NCBI RefSeq assembly: GCF_026011795.1
Contig: NZ_BRVS01000005.1
Span: 357,512-421,511 of the forward strand
DNA from: Arthrobacter mangrovi
Lineage (GTDB): Bacteria; Actinomycetota; Actinomycetes; Actinomycetales; Micrococcaceae
Direction: 5' to 3'
DNA: 64,000 nucleotides
The position numbers and the translations under genes are program-made. Numbering within the stretch: the first letter of the stretch is position 1; the number at the start of each line of letters is the position of its first letter. The notes under the pieces are model-generated. The model made no database searches. It was not told the origin of the DNA and worked only from the letters and a program-made list of their open reading frames with translations. Below are positions 22,498 to 33,675 of the stretch, one piece after another.

Positions 22498-24030
22498 TTA
22501 CCTGCCTGGGACGCTCTCCTGCAGCAAGCCGCGGACCGTCCGGGGCACGGCACGGCTGATGTCCGACGCGGTGATGGGTCCTCCCGCGGAGGCTGCAGTG
22601 CCCGCGAGCCCGTGGACCGCGGCAGCCATGGCGGCGATGCCGGCCGCGTGGTCCGGCGGGTCGATGCCGGCCGCGTCCAAGTCCGCCGGATCGACGGTGG
22701 CCGCGAGTGCGCCGAGGATGCCGGCCAGCGTGTCCCCGGACCCGGCCGTGGCCATCCAGGGCGTGGCGTTGTCCTGGCTGAAGAGCGTGCCGGAGGGTGA
22801 GGCGATGACCGTCGCCGCGCCCTTGAGCAGCACGGTCGCCCCGGTCAGGCCGGCGGCGAGCGCGGCAAATTCCGACGGCGAGGCTTCCACCTGCTCGCGG
22901 GTCACCTCGACGTCCTGGCGGGCGAGGATCCGGACCAGCTCGCCGGCGTGCGGCGTCAGCACGACCTGCGGTCCCAGCTCGCCGGGCAGCTCGTCCAGCG
23001 CGCTGGCGTCCGCGACTACGGGCAGGCCGGAGGCGAGGGCATCAAGCACGCGCCGTGCCTGCTCCTTGTCCGTCCCGGTTCCCGGTCCCACGAGCCATGC
23101 CTGCACCCGGCTCTCCGCAACCGAGTCCGAACTGCTGCACACCGCCTCGGGCGTGGATGCGTTCACCAGCCGGCAGACGTCCCGCGGACCCAGGTAGCGG
23201 ACCATGCCGATCCCGGCGGCCGCGGCCGCCTGGGTACACAGCAGCGCGGCGCCCGGGTACTGTTCCGAGCCGGCGACGATGCCGAGCACTCCGCGGGTGT
23301 ACTTGTGCGAATCGCGTTCGGGCACGGGCCAGAGCCGGCGGAAGTCCGAAGGCTCCAGCCGTCGGAGCGCCGGCTGCGGCAGCTGCGGGCCGAGCCCGAT
23401 GTCGATCGTTTCCACAGTGCCGGCGGCACCGGCCGCCGGCCCGGCGAGCAGGCCGGCCTTGGCTCCGCCGAAGGTGATCGTGAGGTCGGCGCGGAGCACC
23501 GGTTCGAACAGCTCCCCCGTGTCCGCCGAGGTGCCGCTGGGCAAATCGCAGGCCACCACGAGCGGGGCTCCGGCATCGGCGATGGCACGGACCAGGCCGG
23601 CGGCCGGGCCGCGCAGCGCTCCGGCCGCACCCGTGCCGAGGATTCCGTCCACCAGTACGTCCGCCCCAGCGCAGAGCGAGGCCAGTTCCGCGGCGTTCTC
23701 CTCCCGCAGCTGGAGGGCCCGGCCGCCGGCAGCCGTGAAGGTGGCCAGGGCCTCCGGGTGGCAGCGCGCGGAGGTGAGCACCGCCGTCGTCCGCACTCCC
23801 CTGCGGGCCACGGCGGCGGCGGCATAGAGGGCGTCCCCGCCGTTGTTGCCGCTGCCGGCGAGGACCACCAGCCGCGCGCCGGAGACCCGGCCGCGGCGCG
23901 AGCGCAGTGCCCGCAGCACGGACACGGCCAGGCCGTGGGCGGCCCGGGCCATCAGTGCCGGACCGTCGCCGGCCTCCAGCAGCGGCCGCTCGGCCTCGCG
24001 CACCTGCGCACCGGTCCAGGCGCGGATCAT
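22498..24030 (-). CDS. nnrD: Bifunctional NAD(P)H-hydrate epimerase / ADP-dependent dehydratase
   Basis: Metabolite-repair enzyme of 510 residues that reverses hydration damage of NADH and NADPH. The N-terminal epimerase half (NnrE, about 1-215) has LVVLAGSGNNGGDALYAAA and VACDLPSGTSADTG. The C-terminal dehydratase half (NnrD, about 225-505) has YTRGVLGIVAGSEQYPGAA, VVLTPHAGEL, LLKGAATVIA and the nucleotide motif TAGSGDTLAGILGAL. The fused form is usual in actinobacteria. It lies 52 bp downstream of treZ on the same strand. Its usual neighbours acpS and alr are on either side of inserted gene blocks here. Confidence 0.92.
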   Translation of the reverse strand: MIRAWTGAQVREAERPLLEAGDGPALMARAAHGLAVSVLRALRSRRGRVSGARLVVLAGSGNNGGDALYAAAAVARRGVRTTAVLTSARCHPEALATFTAAGGRALQLREENAAELASLCAGADVLVDGILGTGAAGALRGPAAGLVRAIADAGAPLVVACDLPSGTSADTGELFEPVLRADLTITFGGAKAGLLAGPAAGAAGTVETIDIGLGPQLPQPALRRLEPSDFRRLWPVPERDSHKYTRGVLGIVAGSEQYPGAALLCTQAAAAAGIGMVRYLGPRDVCRLVNASTPEAVCSSSDSVAESRVQAWLVGPGTGTDKEQARRVLDALASGLPVVADASALDELPGELGPQVVLTPHAGELVRILARQDVEVTREQVEASPSEFAALAAGLTGATVLLKGAATVIASPSGTLFSQDNATPWMATAGSGDTLAGILGALAATVDPADLDAAGIDPPDHAAGIAAMAAAVHGLAGTAASAGGPITASDISRAVPRTVRGLLQESVPGR

Positions 24031-24082
24031 GTCCGGTCTCCACCCGGATGGAGGCCCCGCCCGTGCCTGCCTGGCCGGCCCG

Positions 24083-25837
24083 TCACGCGGTGCCTTCGCC
24101 TTGCCGCCGCAGCACGGCCGCCGACTTGCGCGGCAGTGTCAGCGCGCCGTCGAGCTTGGCGTCCGGGTCCGTCGCGAGCAGCAGCCGTCCCGGCCCGGCC
24201 TCAATCCTGCGTTCGTCCTCCGCGAAGTTGAATGCGACGGTGACGCGGCCGCGGCGCAGCAGCAGCCAGCGGCGGTCCTCATCGAAGTCCACGGCGACGG
24301 CCCGCAGGTCCGGGTTGGTCAGCTCCGGCTCCTGGCGGCGGAGCCTGATGAGCTCCCGGTACAGCTGCAGCAGGCGTGCATGGTCCCCCTCCTCCACTTC
24401 GGACCAGAGCAGCTTCGAGTTGGTGAACGTGCTCTCGTCCTGCGGGTCCGGAACGATCTCCGGGTCCCAGCCCATCCGCTCGAACTCGCGGAGCCGGCCT
24501 TGCGAGGTGGCCTCGCCGAGCTCCGGCTCGGGGTGCGAGGTGAAGAACTGCCACGGCGTCGACGCGGCGAACTCCTCCCCCATGAACAGCATCGGCGTGA
24601 ACGGCGAGGTCAGGTTCAGCACCGCTGCCAGCGCCAGCGAGCCGTAGTCCAGGGTGGCGGACAGCCGGTCCCCCGCGGCGCGGTTGCCGATCTGGTCGTG
24701 GTTCTGCGTGCAGACCACCAGCTGCCGCGTCGTCACGTGCTCCTTGTCGATGGGCCGCCCGTGGTGGCGGTGCCGGAACGAGGAGTAGCTGCCGTCGTGG
24801 AAGAATCCGCCGGCCAGCACCTTGGCCAGCGCGCCGAGGGAGTCGAAGTCCGCGTAGTAGCCGGACGTCTCGCCGGTCAGGTTCACGTGCACGGCATGGT
24901 GGAAATCGTCGCTCCACTGGCCGTCCAGTCCGAGGCCGTTGCGCGTGCGGGACTCGATCATCCGCGGGTTGTTCAGGTCCGACTCGGCGACCAGGAACAG
25001 CGGCTTGCCCAGTTCGGCGGCGCAGGCGTCCGTGGCGGCGGAGAGCTCTTCGAGGATGTGGACGGCGCGCTCGTCGTGCAGGGCATGCACGGCGTCCAGG
25101 CGCAGGCCGTCCACGTGGAAGTCGCGGAACCACATCAGCGCGTTGTCCACGATGTACCGCCGGACCTCGTCCGACTCGGGCCCGTCCAGGTTGATCGAGT
25201 CGCCCCAAGGGTTGGAGCCGGCGGCGGCAAAGTAGGGGCCGAACTGCGGCAGGTAGTTGCCGCTCGGACCCAGGTGGTTGTACACCACGTCCTGGATCAC
25301 GCCGATCCCCTGCCGGTGCGCCGCGTCCACGAAGCGCTGGTAGGCGGCCGGACCGCCGTAGCTTTCCTGGACCGCGTACCAGAGCACGCCGTCATACCCC
25401 CAGTTGTGGGTGCCGTTGAAAGCGTTGACGGGCAGCAGCTCGACATGGTCCACGCCGAGCCCGGCGAGGTAGTCCAGCTTTGCCGCCGCCGCGTCCAGGG
25501 TGCCCTCGGGCGTGAAGGTTCCCACGTGCAGCTCGTAGATCACCCCGCCGCTGAGCCCCGGCGAGCGCCAGCCGGCGTCCGTCCAGGAGTGCTGCGCTGG
25601 GTCGAAGGTCCGCGAGAGGCCGTGCACGCCGTCCGGCTGGCGGCGCGAGCGGGGATCGGCGACCGGCTTGTCCGCGCCGTCGATCCGGTACCCGTAGTCC
25701 ACCTCGCCCGCGGGCACGGCGGCGTCCTCCGGCAGCCGCCACCAGCCGCCGTCCGCGCGCTCCATGGCGTACTGCCGTCCGGCGGCGAGCAGTTCCAGCG
25801 ACTCGGCCCGCGGCGCCCACACATCGAAGCGGCTCAT
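24083..25837 (-). CDS. treZ: Malto-oligosyltrehalose trehalohydrolase
   Basis: GH13 enzyme of 584 residues that releases trehalose from malto-oligosyltrehalose. An N-terminal CBM48-like domain ([14 protein letters not shown]) is followed by the barrel with [17 protein letters not shown], the nucleophile aspartate in [14 protein letters not shown] and the acid/base glutamate in [13 protein letters not shown], then [17 protein letters not shown]. It is the third gene of the treX-treY-treZ operon, and its ATG overlaps the treY stop by 4 nt. Confidence 0.95.
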   Translation of the reverse strand: MSRFDVWAPRAESLELLAAGRQYAMERADGGWWRLPEDAAVPAGEVDYGYRIDGADKPVADPRSRRQPDGVHGLSRTFDPAQHSWTDAGWRSPGLSGGVIYELHVGTFTPEGTLDAAAAKLDYLAGLGVDHVELLPVNAFNGTHNWGYDGVLWYAVQESYGGPAAYQRFVDAAHRQGIGVIQDVVYNHLGPSGNYLPQFGPYFAAAGSNPWGDSINLDGPESDEVRRYIVDNALMWFRDFHVDGLRLDAVHALHDERAVHILEELSAATDACAAELGKPLFLVAESDLNNPRMIESRTRNGLGLDGQWSDDFHHAVHVNLTGETSGYYADFDSLGALAKVLAGGFFHDGSYSSFRHRHHGRPIDKEHVTTRQLVVCTQNHDQIGNRAAGDRLSATLDYGSLALAAVLNLTSPFTPMLFMGEEFAASTPWQFFTSHPEPELGEATSQGRLREFERMGWDPEIVPDPQDESTFTNSKLLWSEVEEGDHARLLQLYRELIRLRRQEPELTNPDLRAVAVDFDEDRRWLLLRRGRVTVAFNFAEDERRIEAGPGRLLLATDPDAKLDGALTLPRKSAAVLRRQGEGTA

Positions 25838-28137
25838 GCTTCCTCCTCCCGGACCAGCAGCGCCACCGGCAGGTTCCCGAAGACCTCGGCGGCCGGCAGG
25901 GTCCCGGTGCTCTTGTACCAGAGGCCGGTCAGCTCGTCCCGGTAGCGTCCGGGCGGAAGGACGACGGCGGTGTCCCGCCAGCCGCCCGCCCGGCGCAGTC
26001 CCAGCGGCAACCGGGTGGCGAGCGTGACCGCGCCGCCCCGGTCGAAGGCGAAGAGGTGGTCCGCGGCGGCACCGGTGGCCGGGACGGCCCGGTAGCCGCT
26101 GAAGAGCTCCTGCCGGTCCCGGCGCAGCTGCAGCGCGCGGGAGACCACCAGCATCTTGGCCGCCGCGCCCTCGTCCACGGCCGGCAAGGCTCCGGATTCC
26201 TGGCCCTTGAGCGACTGCTCCCGTGCGGCGAAGTCCACCGGCCGGCGGTTGTCCGGATCCACCAGCGAGTGGTCCCAGAATTCGGTGCCCTGGTAGACGT
26301 CCGGCACGCCGGGCATGGTCAGCTGGACGAGCTTGGCGGCCAGCGAGTTGCTCCAGCCGGCGCCGCGCACCTTTGCGGCCAGGTCCTCCAGGACCGAGCG
26401 GACCGCAGGGTTGTCGAAGGCCGCGTCCACGGCCGCATGCAGGCGCCGTTCGAAGTCCTCATCGGGCCGCACCCACGTCGTGGAGTTGCCCGCCTCCCGC
26501 GAGGCCTTCTCGGCGTACGCATGGGCCCGTTCACGGCTCAGCGGCCATGCCCCGAGCAGCGCCTGCCAAAGCAGGTCCGCCAGCGGCAGGTCGCCGATGG
26601 GCGCCGCTTCCTCGAGCCGGGACAGCGCTGCCGCCCACTCCCCGGGCAGCTCGGAGAGCACGCTGATGCGGGCCCGCGTGTCCTCGCTGCGCTTGGTGTC
26701 ATGCGTGGACATCGCCGTCATGGCGAGCGGGGCGTGCAGTTCGCGCAACAGCAGCCGCTGGTGCAGCTCGTTCGGCTCCAGCGAGAAGATGGACGGGTCG
26801 GCGCCGACTTCGTTGAGCGAGGTCAGCCTCGGGTAGCGGTAGAACGCGGTGTCTTCCACGCCCTTGGCCATCACCATGCCCGAGGTCTGCTGGAACCGCA
26901 CGGCCAGCTCGGTCAGCCCGTCCTGCGGCGAGAGCAAACCCTGCAGGGCGGCAATGGTCGGCGCAAGATCCGGCCGGCGGACCTGGGCCGCGATGGCGGC
27001 CTCCTCCAGGTACTCCGCGCCGTCCGGCAGGTAGCTGCGGTAGACCGGGAAGCACGTCAGCAGCTCGGCCAGCGCGTCCTCCGCCGAGTCCTCGGCCAAG
27101 TCCGCCTCCGCGGGAATGAGCCGGACCAGGCGCAGCACCTCGGAGCGGAGCATGCCGTCCGTGATGGCGCGCTTGGTCCCGTGGATCATTTCCGCGAAAG
27201 GCTCCGCCGGAGCGGCCGCTTCCAGTTCCGCCCGGCCGGCCGGATCGGTAAAGAGCCGGTCCACGTCCGCGAGCGCGTCGTACCCGGTGGTGCCCTGGCA
27301 CTGCCAGCGTTCCGGCAGCCGCTCCCCCGGCTCGAGGATCTTCTCCACGAGCACGTAGGCGCCGCCGGTCAGCCGGTGCAGGTCCTCCAGGTAGCCCGCG
27401 GGGTCGGCCAGCCCGTCCGGATGGTCGATCCGCAGCCCGTCCACCAGCGACTCGTCGAACCAGCGTCTGACCTCGGCGTGCGATTCCTCGAACACCCACG
27501 GCACTTCCACCCGCACGCCGGCGAGCGTGTTGACGCCGAAGAACCGGCGGTAGTTCAGTTCCGAGTCGGCCCGGCGCCAGTTAACCAGCTCGTAGTGCTG
27601 GCGGTCGTGGACCTCGCGGGCCGAGGCGCCGTCCTCGGCAGTGCCTGCCGCGACAGGGAAACGGTGGTCGTAGTAGTGCAGTTCGCCCCCGGCCAGCTTG
27701 AGCTCGTCCAACTGTGCGTCGCCGTCGCCCAGGACCGGAAGCCGGATCCGGCCGCCGGCGGCGTCCCAGTCCACATCGAAGGCCTCGGCGTAGCGCGAAC
27801 CGCGGCCCTCGGCCAGCAGCGACCACCACCAGCGGTTCTGCGCCGGGGTGGCGACACCCATGTGGTTGGGCACGATGTCCACCAGCACGCCCATGCCCGC
27901 GGCGTGCGCGGCGTTTGAGAGCGCCTTCAGGCCCTCGGCACCGCCGCGCGCCGGATCCACGGCAGAGAAATCCGTGACGTCGTAGCCGTGGTCCGAGCCC
28001 CGTTCCGCGGTGAGGATCGGCGAGAGGTAGACCCAGTCCGCCCCCAGCCGCCGCAGGTAGGGAACCCGTTCCGCCGCGTCGAACAGCGTGAACGACGGGC
28101 TGATCTGCAGCCGGTAGGTGGACAGCGGCGTCCTCAT
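25834..28137 (-). CDS. treY: Malto-oligosyltrehalose synthase
   Basis: GH13 enzyme of 767 residues that isomerises the reducing-end alpha-1,4 bond of maltodextrins to the alpha,alpha-1,1 bond of trehalose. It opens [20 protein letters not shown], typical for TreY. Catalytic regions are [25 protein letters not shown] and [15 protein letters not shown], with [17 protein letters not shown] later. Both ends overlap neighbouring genes by 4 nt, so the three enzymes are translationally coupled. Confidence 0.95.
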   Translation of the reverse strand: MRTPLSTYRLQISPSFTLFDAAERVPYLRRLGADWVYLSPILTAERGSDHGYDVTDFSAVDPARGGAEGLKALSNAAHAAGMGVLVDIVPNHMGVATPAQNRWWWSLLAEGRGSRYAEAFDVDWDAAGGRIRLPVLGDGDAQLDELKLAGGELHYYDHRFPVAAGTAEDGASAREVHDRQHYELVNWRRADSELNYRRFFGVNTLAGVRVEVPWVFEESHAEVRRWFDESLVDGLRIDHPDGLADPAGYLEDLHRLTGGAYVLVEKILEPGERLPERWQCQGTTGYDALADVDRLFTDPAGRAELEAAAPAEPFAEMIHGTKRAITDGMLRSEVLRLVRLIPAEADLAEDSAEDALAELLTCFPVYRSYLPDGAEYLEEAAIAAQVRRPDLAPTIAALQGLLSPQDGLTELAVRFQQTSGMVMAKGVEDTAFYRYPRLTSLNEVGADPSIFSLEPNELHQRLLLRELHAPLAMTAMSTHDTKRSEDTRARISVLSELPGEWAAALSRLEEAAPIGDLPLADLLWQALLGAWPLSRERAHAYAEKASREAGNSTTWVRPDEDFERRLHAAVDAAFDNPAVRSVLEDLAAKVRGAGWSNSLAAKLVQLTMPGVPDVYQGTEFWDHSLVDPDNRRPVDFAAREQSLKGQESGALPAVDEGAAAKMLVVSRALQLRRDRQELFSGYRAVPATGAAADHLFAFDRGGAVTLATRLPLGLRRAGGWRDTAVVLPPGRYRDELTGLWYKSTGTLPAAEVFGNLPVALLVREEEA

Positions 28138-30323
28138 GCGGTGTCCTTCCGGCCGCCCTTTTCGTCAGCCAGCACCGCCAGCGAAGCGGCCACCGAGTGG
28201 TCCGGTTCCTCCGGCGGCGGGGTGTGGGCCCGCAGCACCACCATGGACTTGGCCTGGACCGAGATCTTCTGTCCGGCCGCGACAGGCTCCGAGTCCGCGT
28301 ATTCGCCGCCGGTGTCGATGACCTCGTCCCACTTCGCCGAGTAGTCCTTCGAGGGCAGCACGAAGTCCACCGCCACGTCGTCCGCGTTGAAGTAGATCAG
28401 GAAGTTCAGGTCCGTGATCGGCTGGCCCCGGTCGTCCCGGCCCCGAATGCCCTGGCCGTTCAGGAAGACGCCGATGAACCGCCCGATCGGCGAGTCCCAG
28501 TCCTCCGGCTCCATCGGCGTGCCGTCCTGGGTCAGCCACGCGATGTCCGGCAGGGCCTCGCCCTCGCCGCGCCGCACCGGTCGGCCGTCGAAGAAGCGGC
28601 GGCGGCGGAAGATCGGGTGCTCGGACCGCAGCCGGTTCACCGCGGCGACGAACTCGAGCAGCGGCTGGTCCACCTTGCCCCAGTCGATCCAGGACAGCTC
28701 CGAGTCCTGGCAGTACACGTTGTTGTTGCCCTGCTGGGTCCGCCCAAGCTCGTCGCCATGCGCGATCATCGGCACGCCCTGGCTCAGCAGCAGCGTGGCG
28801 AGGAAGTTGCGCTGCTGCCGCGCCCGCAGCGCCAGCACGTTCGGATCGTCCGTGGGCCCCTCCGCGCCGCAGTTCCACGAGCGGTTGTGGGACTCGCCGT
28901 CGTTATTGTCTTCCCCGTTGGCCTCGTTGTGCTTCTCGTTATAGGACACCAGGTCCCGCAGGGTGAAGCCGTCGTGCGCAGTGACGAAGTTGATCGACGC
29001 GACCGGGCGCCGGCCGGAATCCTCGTACAGGTCCGAGGAGCCGGTGATCCGGGATGCGAACTCGCCCAGCGTGGCAGGCTCGCCGCGCCAGAAGTCGCGT
29101 ACCGTGTCCCGGTACTTGCCGTTCCACTCCGTCCACAGCGGCGGGAAGTTGCCGACCTGGTAGCCGCCGGGGCCGATGTCCCACGGCTCGGCGATCAGCT
29201 TGGTCTGCGACACCACCGGGTCCTGCTGGCAGAGTTCGAAGAAGGTCGACAGCCGGTCCACATCGTAGAACTCGCGGGCCAGGGTGGACGCCAGGTCGAA
29301 GCGGAAGCCGTCCACGTGCATCTCGGTGGCCCAGTAGCGCAGCGAGTCCATCAGCAGCTGCAGCGCATGCGGGTGCCGCACGTTCAGCGAGTTGCCGGTG
29401 CCCGTGTAGTCCATGTAGTACTGCTGCTCGTCCTCCATCAGGCGGTAGTAGGCCTGGTTGTCGATACCGCGGAAGGACAGGGTGGGGCCCAGGTGGTTGC
29501 CCTCGGCCGTGTGGTTGTAGACCACGTCCAGGATGACCTCGATGCCGGCCAGGTGCAGCTCGCGCACCATCGCTTTGAACTCCTGGACCTGCTGTCCGGC
29601 GTCGCCCGTGGAGCAGTACGTGTTCTGCGGGGCGAAGAAGCCGATGGTGTTGTAGCCCCAGTAGTTGGACAGGCCCTTGTCCTGCAGCGTGCTGTCGTTG
29701 ACGAACTGGTGCACCGGCATCAGCTCGATCGCGGTGACGCCCAGTTTCTGCAGGTGCGCGATCACCGACGGGTGGGCCACGCCGGCATACGTGCCGCGCT
29801 GCTCCTCCGGCACGTCCGGGTGCAGCTCGGTCAGGCCCTTCACGTGCGCCTCGTAGATCACCGAGCGGTGGTACGGCGTGCGCGGCTTGCGGTCCCCGTC
29901 CCAGTCGAAGAAGGGGCTGACCACCACGCCGAGCATCATGTGCTCCGCGGAATCCTCGTCATTGCGCGAGTCCGGGTCGCCGAAGTTGTAGCCGAACAGC
30001 GGCTGCGCCCAGTCGATCTCGCCGCTGACCGCCTTCGCGTACGGGTCCAGCAGCAGCTTGTTCACGTTGCAGCGCACGCCGCTGGCCGGATCGTACGGCC
30101 CGTCGATCCGGTAGCCGTACTTCTGCCCGGGAAGAATCTGCGGCAGGTAGGCGTGCCAGACATAGCCGTCCACCTCCCGCAACGGCACGCGCGTCTCCGT
30201 GCCGTCGTCGTCGAACAGGCAAAGGTAGACGGCGTCGGCCACTTCGCTGAAGATCGCGAAGTTGGTGCCGTTGCCGTCATAAGTGGCTCCGAGCGGATAG
30301 GCGTCTCCGGGCCATGCTTCCAT
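28134..30323 (-). CDS. treX: Glycogen debranching enzyme (isoamylase type)
   Basis: GH13 enzyme of 729 residues that hydrolyses alpha-1,6 branches of glycogen and supplies linear dextrins to TreY. The CBM48 opening is [20 protein letters not shown]. Catalytic motifs are [51 protein letters not shown] and [23 protein letters not shown] 30323 follows AGGAG at 6 nt; the long in-frame extension upstream is not conserved-looking. It is the first gene of the tre operon and is also known as glgX. Confidence 0.95.
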   Translation of the reverse strand: MEAWPGDAYPLGATYDGNGTNFAIFSEVADAVYLCLFDDDGTETRVPLREVDGYVWHAYLPQILPGQKYGYRIDGPYDPASGVRCNVNKLLLDPYAKAVSGEIDWAQPLFGYNFGDPDSRNDEDSAEHMMLGVVVSPFFDWDGDRKPRTPYHRSVIYEAHVKGLTELHPDVPEEQRGTYAGVAHPSVIAHLQKLGVTAIELMPVHQFVNDSTLQDKGLSNYWGYNTIGFFAPQNTYCSTGDAGQQVQEFKAMVRELHLAGIEVILDVVYNHTAEGNHLGPTLSFRGIDNQAYYRLMEDEQQYYMDYTGTGNSLNVRHPHALQLLMDSLRYWATEMHVDGFRFDLASTLAREFYDVDRLSTFFELCQQDPVVSQTKLIAEPWDIGPGGYQVGNFPPLWTEWNGKYRDTVRDFWRGEPATLGEFASRITGSSDLYEDSGRRPVASINFVTAHDGFTLRDLVSYNEKHNEANGEDNNDGESHNRSWNCGAEGPTDDPNVLALRARQQRNFLATLLLSQGVPMIAHGDELGRTQQGNNNVYCQDSELSWIDWGKVDQPLLEFVAAVNRLRSEHPIFRRRRFFDGRPVRRGEGEALPDIAWLTQDGTPMEPEDWDSPIGRFIGVFLNGQGIRGRDDRGQPITDLNFLIYFNADDVAVDFVLPSKDYSAKWDEVIDTGGEYADSEPVAAGQKISVQAKSMVVLRAHTPPPEEPDHSVAASLAVLADEKGGRKDTA

Positions 30324-30540
30324 CAACTGCTCCTGACATTTGGGGATTGTCTGTTCCTTTCTTACCGCATCCGGGTGACACTTTCGTGTAATCCGCCTAA
30401 CGCGTAACACGTACGACGCCGGCCTGCCGCCCGCCGTCGTACCTTCCCGTGCCGTCGGAGCAGGTGCAGCCTTGCGGACGTGCCCGGTCGGGGGCACACT
30501 CATGCAAAGCGGCAGGTGGCCGCCAAGGGGGTGGAAGACC

Positions 30541-30984
30541 GTGGGAGGACGTGTGGGCGCCGGCAGGCAGGCGTGTTTGGCAGCGGCCGCCGCCTTGCTC
30601 CTCGTGGGCTGCCAGGCCACGCCGGCTCCAACCGTCATTGACGAGTCGCGCGCCGATTCCTCCGCGCCGGATGCTTTCAGGAACCGGACGGCGCTGCCGC
30701 CCTGCCCGGACGTGGTGCTCGACCAGGGGAAGAAGCTCGGGGCCGAAGCCCTCGAGTGCCTCGAACGGGGGTACACGGAAAACGGGGCGGAACTCGCCGT
30801 AGCCCGACCCACCGTCGAGGGGGACATGGTCGTGCGCTACGCCCGGGTCACCACGCATGCTCCGGCGCTGCAACTCTTCCATGACTCCACTCGCGACAAA
30901 TTCGGCAGCGGAGAGTGGACCGAGGCGTCCTGTCCTCTGCCCCAGGGGCAGGACAGCATCGCGGCATGCCTGGGCATCGAATGA
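30541..30984 (+). CDS. Putative small lipoprotein
   Basis: Unrecognised protein of about 147 residues with a lipoprotein signal: basic start, hydrophobic LAAAAALLLVGC and lipidation cysteine at about residue 21. The mature part contains LPPCPDVVLDQGKKLGAEALEC and later EASCPLPQGQDSIAACLG, giving four further cysteines that could form disulfides outside the membrane. GTG 30541 follows AAGGGGG; GTG 30553 is an alternative. It is divergent from treX and 45 bp before the DHFR-like gene. Confidence 0.6.
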   Translation: MGGRVGAGRQACLAAAAALLLVGCQATPAPTVIDESRADSSAPDAFRNRTALPPCPDVVLDQGKKLGAEALECLERGYTENGAELAVARPTVEGDMVVRYARVTTHAPALQLFHDSTRDKFGSGEWTEASCPLPQGQDSIAACLGIE

Positions 30985-31029
30985 GGGATACGGCGGACCC
31001 AACCGGTGCTTGACCAAGGAGGAGGCCGG

Positions 31030-31590
31030 ATGGCCAGCCTGATCTATTCCGCCACTATGTCGCTGGACGGCTACATCGCGGACGGGAACGGCAGCATCGA
31101 CTGGACCGCTCCGGATGAGGAGGTGCACGCGTTCGTCAACGACATCGAGCGTACGGTGGGAACCTACCTGCTGGGCCGGCGCATGCACGAGGTTCTGTCC
31201 GTATGGGACACACTGGCTGCGGACCCGGGGCTGGAAGAGGTGGAGCGGGATTTCGCGAAGCAGTGGCTGGAGAAGGACAAGATCGTCTACTCCTCCACGC
31301 TGGCGTCCGTGGCGACATCACGGACGCGGCTGGAGCGGGAGTTCAGGCCGGAGATTGTTCGGCAGCTGAAGGAATCCGCAGACCGGGACCTTTCGATCGG
31401 CGGACCCGCCCTGGCCGCGCACGCCTTCGCGGCGGGGCTGGTGGACGAGTGCATCTTCTTCGTCGCGCCGATAGCGGTCGGCGGCGGCACGCCTGGGCTG
31501 CCCGCCGGCCAGCGGCTGTCCCTCGACTTGCTGGACGAACGCCGCTTCACCAACGGCACGGTCTACCTGCGCTACGCGGTGCGCCCCTGA
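31030..31590 (+). CDS. Dihydrofolate reductase-like (RibD C-terminal domain) protein
   Basis: A 186-residue NADPH-binding reductase of the DHFR/RibD-C superfamily. It opens LIYSATMSLDGYIADGNGSIDW and has TYLLGRRMHEVLSVWD and LSIGGPALAAHAFAAGLVDEC, the typical order for stand-alone RibD_C proteins. It is not a housekeeping folA or ribD. The ATG follows GGAGGAGG. The true substrate is unknown. Confidence 0.85.
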   Translation: MASLIYSATMSLDGYIADGNGSIDWTAPDEEVHAFVNDIERTVGTYLLGRRMHEVLSVWDTLAADPGLEEVERDFAKQWLEKDKIVYSSTLASVATSRTRLEREFRPEIVRQLKESADRDLSIGGPALAAHAFAAGLVDECIFFVAPIAVGGGTPGLPAGQRLSLDLLDERRFTNGTVYLRYAVRP

Positions 31591-31721
31591 CCCTAACCTC
31601 CGGCGCCACTCCGCGGCCGGGCTTTCGTTTCGTGCAGACAATGCCCTGCACGGACAGTAAGCTTGCTTATGTTGTCGGCGAGCAGGGCCGGCACATCCGA
31701 CGTCCACCGGAGGGAGAACAC

Positions 31722-32561
31722 ATGGGCCAGCCGGCACAGCAACAGGAAGTTCCGGGCGAGCAGTCGAAAATGACCCCGGTCCCCGACTGCGGCGAGCACA
31801 GCTATCGTGGCACGGGCAGGCTGAAGGGCAAAGCGGCCGTCATCACCGGCGGTGACAGCGGCATCGGCCGGGCAGTAGCCATCGCTTTCGCCCGTGAGGG
31901 CGCCGATGTCCTCATTTCCTACCTCAACGAAGACGAGGACGCCCGGGACACGGCTGGCCTCGTTGAGCAGGCCGGCCAGCGGGCCGTGCTGGTCCGCGGC
32001 GACCTGGATACGGCCGAGCAGTGCCGCAAGGTCATCGATACCGCCGTGGACGAGTTCGGCAAAATCGACATTCTGGTCAGCAACGCCGCCTACCAGATGA
32101 CCCACCAGTCGCTGGACGAGATCAGCGACGAAGAATGGGACTACACCTTCAAAGTCAACATCGGGGCCATGTTCCATCTGGTCAAAGCCGCGGTGCCGCA
32201 CATGGCTCCGGGATCATCGATCATCGGCAGTTCTTCGGTGAATTCGGACATGCCCAATCCGACTCTGGCGCCGTATGCCGCCACCAAGGCGGCGATCGCC
32301 AACTTCTCCGCCAGCCTGGCCCAAATGCTCGGCGACAAGGGCATCAGGGTCAACAGCGTGGCCCCCGGTCCGATCTGGACGCCGCTGATCCCCTCCACCA
32401 TGCCGCCGGAGAAGGTCGAATCGTTCGGGCAGGATACGCCGTTGGGGCGCGCGGGCCAGCCCGCGGAACTGGCACCAACATACGTCCTGCTCGCCTCCGA
32501 TGACGGAAGCTACATCTCCGGGGCGCGCATCGCGGTCACCGGCGGGCGGCCCATCCTTTGA
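31722..32561 (+). CDS. Short-chain dehydrogenase/reductase of the general-stress (YghA/YdaD-like) group
   Basis: NAD(P)-dependent SDR of 279 residues with an N-terminal extension (PGEQSKMTPVPDCGEHSYRG) typical of this group. The cofactor motif is TGGDSGIGRA, then LVSNAAYQM, the catalytic serine in IIGSSSVNSDM and the YAATK pair, with VNSVAPGPIWTPLIPS after. RBS GGAGGGAGAA. The kinase pseudogene begins immediately at its stop, in the same frame. Confidence 0.9.
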   Translation: MGQPAQQQEVPGEQSKMTPVPDCGEHSYRGTGRLKGKAAVITGGDSGIGRAVAIAFAREGADVLISYLNEDEDARDTAGLVEQAGQRAVLVRGDLDTAEQCRKVIDTAVDEFGKIDILVSNAAYQMTHQSLDEISDEEWDYTFKVNIGAMFHLVKAAVPHMAPGSSIIGSSSVNSDMPNPTLAPYAATKAAIANFSASLAQMLGDKGIRVNSVAPGPIWTPLIPSTMPPEKVESFGQDTPLGRAGQPAELAPTYVLLASDDGSYISGARIAVTGGRPIL

Positions 32562-33675
32562 CACATCCCGCTTGCGGATCCGGCTCCACCGGCAGGCCTG
32601 GGCGGCCGCTACAAACTGCAGGGCCTGATCGGCCGGGGTGGATCGGCGTCCGTGTACCGGGGCGTCGACGAGGTGCTGGGCCGGGCGGTCGCGGTGAAGG
32701 TGTTCAAGCCCGATGCCGGCCACGAGGACGAGCTGCGCCGGCAGCAGGCCGAAGTCCGCCTGCTGGCTACGTTCAATCATCCCGGCCTCATCGCCGTTTA
32801 CGACGCCGGCACGGAAGCCACTCCCGCGGGCGGGTCCTGCTCTTTTGTTGTCATGGAGCTGGCACAGGGTTCCGACCTGCAGCACCGCCTGAGGCAGGGC
32901 CGGCTGCCACCCGGGGATGTAGCAAGGATCGGTGCAGACCTGTCAGGCGCGCTGCGCTACGTCCATGAACGGGGCGTGATCCACCGCGACCTGAAGCCGG
33001 GCAACGTCATGCTCAGCTACGACGAAGACACCGGCGAGGCAAAGGCCAAGCTCACGGACTTCGGCATCGCGCGGGTGATCGCCGGTACCCGGCTTACCGC
33101 AACGGGGAAAACCGTGGGCACCGCGACGTATCTCAGCCCCGAACAGGCCAAGGGCGAGGCGCTGGGGACCTCCAGCGACATCTACTCCTTGGGGCTCGTC
33201 CTGCTCGAGTGCCTGACCGGCCAGGTCGAGTTCCCCGGAACTCCGGTCGAGTCCGCAGTCGCCAGGCTGCAGCGCGCCGGTGATCCCGCCTGCATTGCCT
33301 GCGGCTTGGCGGGAGCTGCTCTCCGGCATGACTGCCATGGATCCTGCCGCCAGACCGGACGCGGCCGAAGTCGAAGCGGTCCTGGCACCGATGCGGGGCC
33401 AAGACGAGCTGCCCGTCCCGGCCGGGATCGAACCGCATCGCCCCACCGTCCCGCTGTCCGCGCGAAAACCGAACCGGCGCGCACGTTCCCGGCTCCGCGG
33501 CACGCACGTTTTCTGGCTGGCCGCTGTGCTGCTCCTGCTCGCCGGTGCGGCCGCAGCAATCCTGGTGGTCTCGGCAGGCGGGTCCCCGGCGCCGGCTGTC
33601 CCGGAGCCGTCCCCCTCCCTGACCGGAACCTTGGAAGACCACATGCGTGAACTGGAACGGAACCTCGTCCCGTGA
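32558..33675 (+). pseudogene. Frameshifted Ser/Thr protein kinase (Hanks type)
   Basis: A kinase with a C-terminal TM anchor, broken by two apparent single-base shifts. The core frame (from about 32571) reads RYKLQGLIGRGGSASVYRG, AVAVKVF with the ATP lysine, VIHRDLKPGNVML, TDFGIARV and GTATYLSPEQAK. That frame has no start codon after the SDR stop; TTG 32558 gives M-T-H-P and joins LADPAPPAGLGG only if one base near 32570 is skipped. Near 33280 the frame changes again, from LQRAGD to VIPPALPAAWRELLSGMT, followed by a TM segment FWLAAVLLLLAGAAAAILVV. The joined product would be about 370 residues. Either a decayed gene or two sequencing errors. Confidence 0.7.

Noticed and set aside
28197..30407. 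736-codon plus-strand frame opposite treX
   Set aside because: Antisense shadow; treX shows all GH13 catalytic motifs.
32559..32561. Stop-codon read-through joining the SDR and the kinase, which share a frame
   Set aside because: The SDR ends at its normal C-terminus and the kinase frame can be explained by a TTG start plus one extra base; a programmed fusion has no supporting signal.
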